The notes under the pieces: generated by a model | Database searches by the model: none | What the model was told of the DNA's origin: nothing | Seen by the model: the letters and a program-made list of their open reading frames with translations, nothing else | In this document: positions 8,465 through 17,011 of the stretch, in pieces | Numbering within the stretch: position 1 is the stretch's first letter | How the letters are laid out: every line of letters begins with the position of its first letter | DNA from: Pedobacter insulae | Lineage (GTDB): Bacteria; Bacteroidota; Bacteroidia; Sphingobacteriales; Sphingobacteriaceae | NCBI RefSeq assembly: GCF_900113525.1 | Contig: NZ_FOPP01000007.1 | Location: forward strand, 1 to 64,000 | DNA: 64,000 bases | Direction: 5' to 3' | Position numbers and translations under genes: made by a program

Positions 8465-8480
8465 CTACACTAATGTGTAG
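8465..8480. promoter_or_regulatory. Dyad in the LuxR/DUF3667 divergent region
   Basis: CTACACTAATGTGTAG has perfect 6-bp arms (CTACAC and GTGTAG) around four bases. Its size and its position between a LuxR-type regulator gene and a divergent gene fit an operator for GerE-type DNA binding. No binding is proven. Confidence 0.45.
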
Positions 8481-8527
8481 GCTTTGAAAATAATTTTATA
8501 GAGATTTTTGTATAAATTTTTAAATAC

Positions 8528-9250
8528 ATGCCTAATACCACCATGAAATGCTCAAGCTGTAAAAATACAGTAAATGGTAATTTTTGTAGCAGTTGTGGTC
8601 AACCAACGCAGCTTAAGAGAATAGACCAGCACTATGTGCTACATGAAATTCAACATATTTTGCACTTTGAAAAAGGCATTCCCTACACCATCAAAGAGCT
8701 ATTAATTGCTCCGGGCAAGAATGTTAAAGAATTTTTAAAAGAGAATAGAAGCAGACTGGTTAAGCCAATTCTTTTTCTCGTACTTAGCTCTTTAATGTAC
8801 ACAATCATTAATAACGTGTTTCATATAGAACAGGGATATGTAGATTTTAAGGAAGAGAAACATACAGCTTTAGGTTCAATTTTTTCTTGGATTCAAAATC
8901 ATTACGGCTATGCGAACATCCTTATGGGAGTTTTTATTTCTGCATGGATAAAGGTGTTTTACAAAAAGTATGACTACAATTTTTTTGAAGTATTAATTCT
9001 GCAATGTTTCATTTTGGGAATTTCCATGCTGGTTATTTCTTTATTTGCGCTACTGGAAGGATTATTGCAAGTAAATTTAATGCAGATTTCTGGAATATTC
9101 AGTGTTGCTTATTGCATTTGGGGAACAGGACAGTTTTTTGATAAAAGCAGTGTAGCAAGCTATTTGAAAGCACTAATTTGTTATTTATTGGGAATGATTA
9201 CCTTCCTTACGTTAGCAATAATGCTGGGGCTTTTTATTGATGCATTATAA
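8528..9250 (+). CDS. DUF3667 family membrane protein with zinc ribbon
   Basis: The N terminus is a zinc ribbon with two CxxC knuckles (CSSCKN and CSSCGQ, residues about 8-24). It is followed by the DUF3667-typical linker (HEIQHILHFEKGIPYTIKEL, APGKNVKEFL) and four or five transmembrane segments (about 75-95, 120-140, 150-180, 185-205, 212-238). The family is common in Bacteroidota and has no established function. An in-frame ATG at 8543 would remove only five residues. The 3' end overlaps a tiny lipoprotein-like ORF by 11 bases. Confidence 0.8.
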   Translation: MPNTTMKCSSCKNTVNGNFCSSCGQPTQLKRIDQHYVLHEIQHILHFEKGIPYTIKELLIAPGKNVKEFLKENRSRLVKPILFLVLSSLMYTIINNVFHIEQGYVDFKEEKHTALGSIFSWIQNHYGYANILMGVFISAWIKVFYKKYDYNFFEVLILQCFILGISMLVISLFALLEGLLQVNLMQISGIFSVAYCIWGTGQFFDKSSVASYLKALICYLLGMITFLTLAIMLGLFIDAL

Positions 9251-9326
9251 GTTGAAACTTTCGTCTCTTTTTATACTGACTTTAATTATAACCTGTAACA
9301 ACTCCCGCATTGATGATTCTAAATGA
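9240..9326 (+). CDS. Tiny lipoprotein-like ORF (28 aa)
   Basis: The ORF starts with ATG inside the end of the DUF3667 gene and stops with TGA four bases before the AraC gene. It encodes a basic start (MHYKLK), a hydrophobic core (LFILTLIIT) and a Cys followed by NNSRIDDSK, the look of a lipoprotein signal peptide with almost no mature part. Threonine at the position before Cys is unusual for a lipobox. It may be a real small lipopeptide, a leader that couples the flanking genes, or the stump of a lost lipoprotein. Confidence 0.35.
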   Translation: MHYKLKLSSLFILTLIITCNNSRIDDSK

Positions 9327-9329
9327 GGT

Positions 9330-10136
9330 ATGGAAAAATTGGGTTCGGGAGAGTTCTTCGGCGTAACAAATCAAACACTGGAAACAGGTGGACTGATTTT
9401 AACGAATACCGCCTATACCCACGAGTATGTGGACTGGCACTACCATGAAAATGTGTATTTCACTTTTATGCTCAAAGGAAGAGTAATCGAAGGCAATAAA
9501 AAAGACAAACTTCACCTCTCGGCAGGAAGCTTGTTATTTCACAATGCTCAGGAATCCCATTATAATATCAAACCACCTGGAGAAACCAAAGGGATGCATC
9601 TTGAAATTGAAAACCGTTGGATTAGGGAAATATATCCTAATGCGGATATTAATGAGGGGAGCTATGAAGTGACTTGCCCTAAAACTAAAATCTTGTTTTA
9701 TAGACTTCTAAAGGAAAGTCAGGTAGCCGATAATCTGACAATACTTGGGATTCAAAATTTGGTAATCGAAGCAGTTGATCCATTTTTTAAAAGCCAAGCT
9801 GAATCAAGGTCCAGACCTCCTTGGGTTGATAAAGCAGGCGAGCTGTTACAAGACATGTATCTCAGTCCTCCAGGACTTCGGGAAATGGCCTCAGAAATTG
9901 GTGTACATCCTGTCCATTTATCGAGATCGTTTACCAAGTACTACTGCTGTTCAATTGCCGAATATGTCCGGCTGTTAAAAGTTGAAAGAGCATTTTCCGA
10001 ATTCTCGATAAGGGAAAATTCTCTTAGTACTATTGCCCACCGCTGTGGATTTGCAGATCAAAGTCATATGATAAGGTGTTTCAAGGAATTTAGCGGAAAT
10101 ACCCCATCATTTTTTAAACGACTTATTAATTCGTAG
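9330..10136 (+). CDS. AraC-family transcriptional regulator with cupin sensor
   Basis: The N-terminal half (about 30-115) resembles an AraC cupin ligand-binding domain (HEYVDWHYHENVYFTFMLKGRV, LSAGSLLFHNAQESHYN). The C-terminal 100 residues contain the two AraC helix-turn-helix motifs (LREMASEIGVHPVHLSRSFTKY and LSTIAHRCGFADQSHMIRCFKE followed by GNTP). It probably senses a small molecule and acts on nearby promoters. It is the last gene of a possible transcript with the DUF3667 gene. Its target is not evident; the downstream serine hydrolase has its own promoter box at 10179-10186. Confidence 0.9.
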   Translation: MEKLGSGEFFGVTNQTLETGGLILTNTAYTHEYVDWHYHENVYFTFMLKGRVIEGNKKDKLHLSAGSLLFHNAQESHYNIKPPGETKGMHLEIENRWIREIYPNADINEGSYEVTCPKTKILFYRLLKESQVADNLTILGIQNLVIEAVDPFFKSQAESRSRPPWVDKAGELLQDMYLSPPGLREMASEIGVHPVHLSRSFTKYYCCSIAEYVRLLKVERAFSEFSIRENSLSTIAHRCGFADQSHMIRCFKEFSGNTPSFFKRLINS

Positions 10137-10178
10137 CTAGATGTTAATCTTGTTCTATTTTGTGCGATCATGCTGCTT

Positions 10179-10186
10179 TACCTTTG
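10179..10186 (+). promoter_or_regulatory. -7 promoter box TACCTTTG for the serine hydrolase gene
   Basis: A perfect Bacteroidota TAnnTTTG box lies 17 bases before the ATG at 10204. The nearest upstream TTG has a spacing of about 16 rather than 19 bases, so the -33 element is weak. Confidence 0.5.
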
Positions 10187-10203
10187 CATAAAACAAATTC
10201 ATA

Positions 10204-11796
10204 ATGCGAAAATTTTGTACAATAACCCTTCTTTTTTCACTAACACTTTTTAAGCTGCAATCCCATGCACAGAAAATGGCTTTTTTTGATTTCAGACCGC
10301 TAAGAGACAGTGTAAATAAACCTCTTGCCTTTTCTTATAATATCGGTTCAGATAAGGACCTGTATTTGTTATTATCACCCGATGTTTCTCTTCAGACTGA
10401 ACTTGCTAAGTTAGCTCCACACATAAAAACCGAAGAACTTTTAGCTATTGGTAATTATAGTTTTGATTTTTATATAGATGGGAAAAAAGCTTATACCGAA
10501 AATCTGGGGCCAGGCGCTATCTTGCCACAAGATAAGGTTACTAATCGTCCATTGGATATTGTGTTAATCAGCTCAAACAGGTCGGGCTTATGGAGCATCA
10601 ACCTCTGGGATCGTTTCATGGCAAATGCTGGGATGTCTCTCTTGGGTAGAGAGCCAAAAGTGCTGGAAATAGAAATCAGTGCGTATGTTAAGCAAAACGA
10701 AGTTAAATACAGTGGAAGGCTGGCAAAAACACAAATCAATATCACAAGGATTCCTAAGATAGTAGATCCGTTGAAAATGAAACCCCAGCTGATAGCTGAA
10801 GGAAGTGGTTTTAAACTTTCCAAAGCGAAGCTGAACAAAGAGTTGATTGTTAGGCTGAATACCAGGATCGCTGAACAGACCTATCGCATGATTAACGGTA
10901 TAGTGGTGCTGAAGAATGGGGAATTACTTTTAGAACAGTATTATAACGGGGAAAAAAGGGAAACATTCCACGATCCAAGGTCAGTTACTAAATCTATCAC
11001 CTCCACCCTTACTGGGATGGCAATTGACGATGGATTTATTAAGTCTGAAAACCAGATGCTAAAGGAATTTTATTCGCTTCAAAAATACGCTAACTATAGT
11101 ACGAAGAAGGATAGTGTAAGACTTGTAGATTTATTGAGCATGAGTGCCGCATTTGATGGTGATGATGAAGTCGAAATCTCTCCCGGAAATGAAGAAAATA
11201 TGTACCCTACGACTGATTATACAAAATTTACGCTTGATTTACCAATGGATCCAAATAGGAGAAATGGGGCAGGTTGGACCTATTTTACGGCGGGTACCAA
11301 TTTAGTAATGGATGTGCTCGATAAAAATATACCGGGTGGTGTAGAGTTATATGCCAATAGAAAATTGTTTACGCCTTTGGGTATTGCTAAATTTGAATGG
11401 GCACGAACCCCACAAGGCAAGCCTTTTGGTGGTGGAGGGCTTCGGTTACGTGCACTAGATTTTGCAAAGTATGGTCAGCTTTATTCAAATGGGGGTATAT
11501 TTAATGGCGAGCGGTTGGTTAAAAAGTCTTGGGTAGAAAAAAGTCTGTCGCCAATACAAGTTCTGCCGGCTGATAAAGCCGGGTTTTACGGACTTCTTTT
11601 TTGGAGTAAGACTTTTAAGGTAGCTGATAAATCGCACGAAGTTTATTATAGCAGTGGAAATGGCGGTAACAAGATCTATATATTTAAAAATCTGCCCATT
11701 GTGATAGTTATAACTGCGTCAGCATATGGCAAGGCATTCGCACATCTTCAAGCTGATGAGATTGTAGAAAAGTACCTACTGCCCGCAATTTTATGA
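10204..11796 (+). CDS. Class C beta-lactamase-related serine hydrolase, exported
   Basis: Secreted serine hydrolase of the beta-lactamase/esterase superfamily (signal peptide about 1-22). The catalytic module spans about 215-525: nucleophile S260 in SVTK, a Tyr-containing second motif near WTYFTAGTN, and the late glycine-rich SGNGGNKIY that corresponds to the third motif. An extra region of about 190 residues (23-215), beta-rich and without a family I can name, precedes it. Members act as esterases, peptidases or penicillin-interacting proteins, and the substrate cannot be read from the sequence. It is not a typical resistance beta-lactamase. Confidence 0.8.
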   Translation: MRKFCTITLLFSLTLFKLQSHAQKMAFFDFRPLRDSVNKPLAFSYNIGSDKDLYLLLSPDVSLQTELAKLAPHIKTEELLAIGNYSFDFYIDGKKAYTENLGPGAILPQDKVTNRPLDIVLISSNRSGLWSINLWDRFMANAGMSLLGREPKVLEIEISAYVKQNEVKYSGRLAKTQINITRIPKIVDPLKMKPQLIAEGSGFKLSKAKLNKELIVRLNTRIAEQTYRMINGIVVLKNGELLLEQYYNGEKRETFHDPRSVTKSITSTLTGMAIDDGFIKSENQMLKEFYSLQKYANYSTKKDSVRLVDLLSMSAAFDGDDEVEISPGNEENMYPTTDYTKFTLDLPMDPNRRNGAGWTYFTAGTNLVMDVLDKNIPGGVELYANRKLFTPLGIAKFEWARTPQGKPFGGGGLRLRALDFAKYGQLYSNGGIFNGERLVKKSWVEKSLSPIQVLPADKAGFYGLLFWSKTFKVADKSHEVYYSSGNGGNKIYIFKNLPIVIVITASAYGKAFAHLQADEIVEKYLLPAIL

Positions 11797-11807
11797 TTTA
11801 TTTTATA

Positions 11808-12515
11808 TTAAATTTTCCCCTCACTGTCATTTGAGAAGAATCCTTCCGCATTCATAATGGGGGCCTTCTTTAAATCTTCCTGACTATTAGCAATTTTTAA
11901 CTTCGACGTAGGCCAATCGATAGAAAGGATATTGTTAGGGGTAATCACCACGCTCTCTTTAGCGGAAGTGAACACATCATCTATTAGTAAATAGGAAACA
12001 GACCAGTTGGATATGTCGATGCCTATATTCTTTACAAGTCCTACGCGGCCCTGTTGGTTGTGGACTTCGTATTTCGCAATTTGATGGAAACTTCGCAAAT
12101 GTGGATCAAATTCTTGTTTAGGTTCTGCACTGCTAACCAAAGCTGACGCACCCTTTACCATTCCTGTTGTTGGCCAGCCCATACCGGCTCCACCAATCGA
12201 AGGCCAGGAATAATGGTCAAATAGACTTGATTCTTGTTGACGTGATACGGGTTTGTCCATGTCTATAGGAGGACTATTTTTAATTTGTTGTTTGGTAAGC
12301 TTAATGCTTAAAACGCTACTTGAGGTATCTTTAATAGCGCTAATAGCTGCCGGCGAAATTAGTACCTTGCGCTTAAAAAGCCAGTTCCCGGTTTCTATTA
12401 CGAGGTACCTCACAACCCAGGAATGGTCGTCGAAATAAATATCCTTCACGGAACCTATTTCTCCATCTAAAGCAGCTATGGAGAATCCAAGAAGTTCTTT
12501 TGCATGTAGTAACAT
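11808..12515 (-). CDS. PRC-barrel domain protein (two barrels)
   Basis: A 235-residue protein with two PRC-barrel-like units, about 5-75 (LLGFSIAALDGEIGSVKDIYFDD) and about 145-205 (IAKYEVHNQQGRVGLVKNIGID), joined by a glycine-rich linker. There is no signal peptide. PRC barrels are small protein- or RNA-interaction modules; in Bacteroidota, double-PRC proteins often sit among stress genes, as here next to IF-3, MscS and trehalose synthesis genes. No enzymatic role is evident. Confidence 0.8.
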   Translation of the reverse strand: MLLHAKELLGFSIAALDGEIGSVKDIYFDDHSWVVRYLVIETGNWLFKRKVLISPAAISAIKDTSSSVLSIKLTKQQIKNSPPIDMDKPVSRQQESSLFDHYSWPSIGGAGMGWPTTGMVKGASALVSSAEPKQEFDPHLRSFHQIAKYEVHNQQGRVGLVKNIGIDISNWSVSYLLIDDVFTSAKESVVITPNNILSIDWPTSKLKIANSQEDLKKAPIMNAEGFFSNDSEGKI

Positions 12516-12700
12516 AATTCCTGTAGTTTACCTAAACAACAAAACCGAAAGAGGATTGTTGTAAATAGTTAAAATTCTCTCTGGATATCTAAGCGTAATG
12601 TCATCAAAACAACTTTATTGCTCAGTTTAGGGTAGAAAAGACTATCTTATGGCAAGCGCCGACTAAAAGGTGCATTTTGTTACACTAAAATTTTACGAAT

Positions 12701-13270
12701 TTGGCATTAAAAAAAGCAGGATTTAACAGGGGATTACGTATGCCCTTCAAGAAAAAAGAACCAGAACATAAAATTAACCATTTCATAACTTCCAGTGAGG
12801 TGCGTGTATCTGGAGAGAACATTGAACCGGGAATTTATCCCCTAGCAAAGGCCATAGAACTGGCCGAAACACAATCGCTCGATTTGGTGGAGATAGCTCC
12901 AAAGGCAATTCCGCCAGTATGTAGGATTATCGACTACAGCAAATTTCTATACGAGCAGAAAAAAAAGCAGAAGGAAATCAAAGCAAACGCTAAACAGACA
13001 GTGATAAAAGATATTCGGTTTGGACCGAATACAGACGACCATGATTTTCAATTTAAGCTTAAGCATGCATCTTCATTTCTAGAAAGCGGCGAAAAAGTAC
13101 GAGCATTTGTACATTTCAAGGGCCGCTCCATTGTTTACAAAGACAGAGGGGAGATTTTGCTGCTTAAATTTGCGCAGGCGCTTGAAGAAATAGGAAAAGT
13201 AGAACTTCTTCCAAAGCTTGAAGGCAAGCGTATGTTTTTGACACTCGCGCCAAAAACAACTAAAAAATAG
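12701..13270 (+). CDS. infC: Translation initiation factor IF-3 (stand-alone copy)
   Basis: IF-3 binds the 30S subunit, prevents premature 50S joining and checks start codon and initiator tRNA. Both domains are present: the N domain (HKINHFITSSEVRV to about residue 95, with VEIAPKAIPPVCRIIDYSKF) and the C domain (IKDIRFGPNTDDHDFQFKLKHASSFLESG, KLEGKRMFLTLAP). The start is taken at TTG 12701, giving an N-terminal extension typical of the phylum; an ATG at 12740 would give a 176-residue protein. It is not followed by rpmI-rplT and thrS is not upstream, so this may be a second, divergent infC. It probably forms an operon with the mscS-like gene 29 bases downstream. Confidence 0.88.
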   Translation: MALKKAGFNRGLRMPFKKKEPEHKINHFITSSEVRVSGENIEPGIYPLAKAIELAETQSLDLVEIAPKAIPPVCRIIDYSKFLYEQKKKQKEIKANAKQTVIKDIRFGPNTDDHDFQFKLKHASSFLESGEKVRAFVHFKGRSIVYKDRGEILLLKFAQALEEIGKVELLPKLEGKRMFLTLAPKTTKK

Positions 13271-13299
13271 CTTAGTTTATCTCATTCAAACACTTATAA

Positions 13300-14352
13300 A
13301 TGAACAAATTTTCAGAAAGGCTCATTTGGGGAAATACAACCTCTGAATGGGCCATTGCCATTGCGATTATTCTTGGTCTTTTTATCCTCATTAAACTTTT
13401 TAAATCTGTTGTGCTACAACGCCTTAAAAAATGGACGAGTGGTACAGAAAACAATTGGGATGATTTTATAGTAACAATGGTAGAAAACTCCATTTTACCT
13501 CTTTTATACATCAGCTCTTTTTATTTCGGCATTAAAACTTTATCCCTTAATGATAAAGTAGACAACATAATCCATATTGCCTATCTGGCAGCATTTACCT
13601 TCTTCGTCCTCAAAATGATTAGTGCCGCATTCAGAAAATTTGTTTACTCATTTATTAAACGAGATGATAAGAGCGGTGACAAGGAGAAACAGGCGGGAGG
13701 ATTAATAGTCATCGCTAATGTACTGATTTGGATTATTGGTTTGATCTTTTTCATAGATAATCTCGGCTACAACGTTACCACCCTGATTGCTGGTCTAGGA
13801 GTGGGAGGTATTGCGATTGCATTAGCTGCACAAACTGTGCTTGGTGATCTTTTTAGTTACTTTGTCATCTTTTTTGACCGTCCATTTGAAATCGGTGACT
13901 TTGTTGTCATAGGGGATAAGAATGGGACGATAGAGTACATTGGAATTAAGACCACGCGTATCAGAACCCTAAGTGGCGAACAGCTTATTTGCTCAAATAC
14001 TGACCTAACAAATTCGAGACTACATAATTTCAAGAGAATGGAGCGTAGAAGAATTGTGTTTTCTCTGGGATTAACTTATCAGGCAACCAGTCAGCAGTTA
14101 AAAGAAGTGCCTGAGTTGGTAAAGGAGATTATCTCCACTAAACCGAAACTCCAGTTTGATAGAGGACATTTTTCTGGCTATGGTGATTTTAGTCTGAATT
14201 TTGAATTCGTCTATTTTGTTTTGGATTCGGATTACAATGTCTTTATGGATTATCAACAAGCTGTGTACCTTGATATTTTTACCGCATTTGAAGAACGTGG
14301 GATAGCATTTGCATACCCAACCCAAACTTTATTCATGGGCGACCAAAGTTAA
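13300..14352 (+). CDS. MscS-family small-conductance mechanosensitive channel
   Basis: Inner-membrane channel that opens under membrane tension to release osmolytes. Helices lie at about 17-35, 65-85, 90-110 and 145-165. The pore-lining TM3 is the Gly/Ala-rich segment GLGVGGIAIALAAQTVLGD (about 165-185), followed by the beta domain FVIFFDRPFEIGDFVVIGDKNGTIEYIGIKTTRIRTL. The C-terminal cytoplasmic vestibule is intact. The length of 350 residues is usual for YbdG/MscS-like channels. Its position between infC and trehalose synthesis genes suggests a hypo-osmotic stress role. Confidence 0.92.
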   Translation: MNKFSERLIWGNTTSEWAIAIAIILGLFILIKLFKSVVLQRLKKWTSGTENNWDDFIVTMVENSILPLLYISSFYFGIKTLSLNDKVDNIIHIAYLAAFTFFVLKMISAAFRKFVYSFIKRDDKSGDKEKQAGGLIVIANVLIWIIGLIFFIDNLGYNVTTLIAGLGVGGIAIALAAQTVLGDLFSYFVIFFDRPFEIGDFVVIGDKNGTIEYIGIKTTRIRTLSGEQLICSNTDLTNSRLHNFKRMERRRIVFSLGLTYQATSQQLKEVPELVKEIISTKPKLQFDRGHFSGYGDFSLNFEFVYFVLDSDYNVFMDYQQAVYLDIFTAFEERGIAFAYPTQTLFMGDQS

Positions 14353-14355
14353 AAA

Positions 14356-16581
14356 TTATATCAGATGATCTCCTGTCTGAAACTGCATGGAGTCTAATAA
14401 GGAGGATACTAAGAACGGAGTACTGAGATTAAACTTTGCAAAGGAAGCTTGGTGGCCGACTTTAATGGTATATGCACCATTTACATTTGCTAAGATTTTA
14501 AACATATCTTCATCTGTCTGGTCGTCGCCTATGCACAAGATGAAGTCGTACACGGCCACATCTAAAAGTTTAGCAATAGCAATCCCCTTATTAACTCCAC
14601 TATTCCTCACTTCAATAACTTTGTGTCCATTAAGTACATCTAATGGCATTTGTATGGTGTATTCTACGAGTTCTTCATGGAGATTTCTGGATCTCTTTTC
14701 GGCCAGATAAGGATCGGCATTGCGATAATGCCAGGCAATAGAAAAATCTTTTTCCTCTACAAATGTGTTCGGACTTCTGAATACGTAGTGGTCCATCATC
14801 TTTCTAATCTTCGTTTTCCAGGTAGTAGATTCAGCTAACGCTTGGTTTAGCCATTTACTGCCTTTATCACGGATTTTGGCTCCATGTTCGGCGATAAGCC
14901 CAATCGGTAAATGGCCCAACCATTTTTCAAGTGTATGGCTATCTCTACCGCTTACAATGTAGATGTCATTATTTTCAGATTCTGAGAGCTGTCTTAACAA
15001 CTCAAGAAGTTCGCTATTGGGAGCAGCTTTGGCCGGATCTTTAGAAAAGTTGACCAACGTGCCATCGTAATCTAACAACAGTAGGTTTTTTTTGCTGGAT
15101 GTATAATCAGAAAGTAATTCTTGACGAGCAAAGTTGTCAAGGAATTTTACTTCGAATTTCAATTGCTGGGATTTTATCTGGTTCAGTTTTTCAAAAAAAT
15201 CAACAGTCCAGGTATTTATATCATAATTTTTAACAATGTTCCGAATATTCTTCATGCGCAAGCGCTGTTCATCGGAGGTCATTGCTAACCCTTGGGCAAT
15301 TTTCTCTGTAATTTCATCAATATCGTTAGGATTTATAAGCAACGCATCTGTTAACTCTGCAGCTGCACCGGCCATTTCGCTTAAAATTAATACTCCCTGT
15401 TCATCCTTACGGCTAGCTACAAACTCCTTAGCTACTACATTCATGCCATCTCTGAGCGGAGTAACGAGTGCAATGTCACAAGCGGTATACAACCCACATA
15501 ATTCATGAAAGTCTAAATGGTTATAATGATAAATAACGGGTTGCCAAGTGATGCTGCCTATCGTACTGTTCAGTTTTCCTATATATTCGTCGATCTTTTT
15601 TTTGCGTTCACTATATTTAGAACTAACATCCCGCGAAGGAACTATGATCAAAATGAAAACGATATGGCCAATATATGCTGGATTAAGATGAAGAAATTTC
15701 TCATAAGCGAGTAGCTGATTGTAAATTCCTTGGTGATAGTCGAGCTGGTCGACCGAAAACAGCATTTTGTTACTGCTTTTAAGTTTCAGGTAGTTTTGTC
15801 TGAATAAACCTACTTCCGGGTGAGTGTAAGCATTATTAAATCCATTGAAATCGATGCTCATAGGAAATGAATCCACTTGTACTTGGCGGTTTCCCCATTG
15901 GATATATTGGTTGTCATGTTCAACCTTAAGTGACATGTCGACTGTTTTAAGAAAATGTGCAACATACTCCGAGGTATGGAATCCAATTAGGTCTGCACCT
16001 AGCATCCCTTCTAAAATCTGTTTTTGCCATCGCTTGGGAATAATTCTGAACAATTCGTAAGATGGAAATGGAATATGTAGAAATAATCCGATAGTAATAT
16101 TCGGGAATTTTGCCCTAAGCATTCCTGATAGGGGCAACAGGTGATAATCGTGTATCCAGATAACGTCTTCAGGGTGAATTATTCCGCTGAGTTCGTTTGC
16201 AAATGTCTCGTTTATCTTTTGATATGCTTCAAAAAAAGAAGGGTCATATTCAGCTAACGACGGCGAATAATGAAATAGAGGCCAAAGTAAAGAACTACAA
16301 AATCCTTTATCATATTTTTCATATTCTTGGTCATCTTTTGCAAATACGGGCAAATATTGATCATTAGACTGCCCTGTATCTAGTTTCTCCCAAGTTTTAC
16401 GGTCGCAGTTTGGTGTGCCTATCCAAATGCGTTCAGAAAATACGCTACTCCCGCTACTTAATAGATAAGCTTCAACTGCCGAGATTATGCCGCCAGAGGA
16501 TTGATGAGTAGTGTATGATCCATCTTGGTTTTCAATAGTTATAGGCAATTGGTTGGAGACTATCAGTAATCTTTTCTGCAT
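14356..16581 (-). CDS. Bifunctional trehalose-6-phosphate synthase/phosphatase
   Basis: Fusion enzyme that makes trehalose from UDP-glucose and glucose-6-phosphate. The N-terminal GT20 domain (about 1-465) has the glucose-phosphate-binding region (IWIGTPNC), VIWIHDYHLLPL, IGLFLHIPFPSYELFR and the nucleotide-binding end (TPLRDGMNVVAKEFVA). The C-terminal HAD phosphatase (about 495-735) has LLLLDYDGTLVNF with the two catalytic Asp, and the late GDDQTDEDMF motif. Separate OtsA and OtsB are usual in enterobacteria; the fusion is common in Bacteroidota. The gene is convergent with mscS (3-base gap). Trehalose made here would protect against osmotic and desiccation stress. Confidence 0.95.
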   Translation of the reverse strand: MQKRLLIVSNQLPITIENQDGSYTTHQSSGGIISAVEAYLLSSGSSVFSERIWIGTPNCDRKTWEKLDTGQSNDQYLPVFAKDDQEYEKYDKGFCSSLLWPLFHYSPSLAEYDPSFFEAYQKINETFANELSGIIHPEDVIWIHDYHLLPLSGMLRAKFPNITIGLFLHIPFPSYELFRIIPKRWQKQILEGMLGADLIGFHTSEYVAHFLKTVDMSLKVEHDNQYIQWGNRQVQVDSFPMSIDFNGFNNAYTHPEVGLFRQNYLKLKSSNKMLFSVDQLDYHQGIYNQLLAYEKFLHLNPAYIGHIVFILIIVPSRDVSSKYSERKKKIDEYIGKLNSTIGSITWQPVIYHYNHLDFHELCGLYTACDIALVTPLRDGMNVVAKEFVASRKDEQGVLILSEMAGAAAELTDALLINPNDIDEITEKIAQGLAMTSDEQRLRMKNIRNIVKNYDINTWTVDFFEKLNQIKSQQLKFEVKFLDNFARQELLSDYTSSKKNLLLLDYDGTLVNFSKDPAKAAPNSELLELLRQLSESENNDIYIVSGRDSHTLEKWLGHLPIGLIAEHGAKIRDKGSKWLNQALAESTTWKTKIRKMMDHYVFRSPNTFVEEKDFSIAWHYRNADPYLAEKRSRNLHEELVEYTIQMPLDVLNGHKVIEVRNSGVNKGIAIAKLLDVAVYDFILCIGDDQTDEDMFKILANVNGAYTIKVGHQASFAKFNLSTPFLVSSLLDSMQFQTGDHLI

Positions 16582-16659
16582 AATTAAGGTGTTTTTCCTA
16601 GCGTGAGAGGCATAAATTTGCCAAGAGTAATTCTCTAGGACATTGGGAAAAATAATGTT

Positions 16660-16674
16660 TTCTGATTCTCAGAA
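16660..16674. promoter_or_regulatory. 15-bp dyad upstream of otsAB and a small acidic protein gene
   Basis: TTCTGA, three bases, TCAGAA form a perfect dyad in the divergent region between the trehalose gene and the small hydrophilic ORF. It could be an operator serving either. No regulator is known. Confidence 0.3.
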
Positions 16675-16795
16675 GATGTTACAAAGTTATAAAAAATATT
16701 TTTAACCAGATTTTTGAAAAGGTTGAAGCGATGTAAACGACAGCCTGCTTAGTAGATAAATAAAATAAACATTTTTTTACCAAGCCTGTTTCTTA

Positions 16796-17011
16796 ATGAG
16801 ACTAAAATATCAAACAATGTCAAAGAAACAGCATACAACTGATCAGGTAACTCCTAGGGATGGACTCGATAATACAGGCACGCAGGGTTATGATTCATTA
16901 AGTGATGATGCCTTCACCGGGTCTTCCGAAAAACCACTCGAAAATCCCGATAACCATGAAAGTGGAACTGGAAGCTCCTCAGAAGATTTTCCTGATATTA
17001 AGGTTGAGTAA
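16796..17011 (+). CDS. Small acidic hydrophilic protein
   Basis: A 71-residue protein rich in Asp, Glu, Gly, Ser, Thr and Asn with no hydrophobic segment, probably intrinsically disordered. An internal ATG at 16817 would start the product at MSKKQHTTDQ and is an equally good start. Its hydrophilicity and its position divergent from trehalose synthesis suggest, without proof, a stress-related protein. The last 14 bases overlap the convergent PepSY gene. No family recognised. Confidence 0.5.
   Translation: MRLKYQTMSKKQHTTDQVTPRDGLDNTGTQGYDSLSDDAFTGSSEKPLENPDNHESGTGSSSEDFPDIKVE

Noticed and set aside
10204..11796. Antibiotic-resistance beta-lactamase
   Set aside because: It has the SxxK fold signature but the other motifs and the long N-terminal region fit general serine hydrolases, not class C resistance enzymes.
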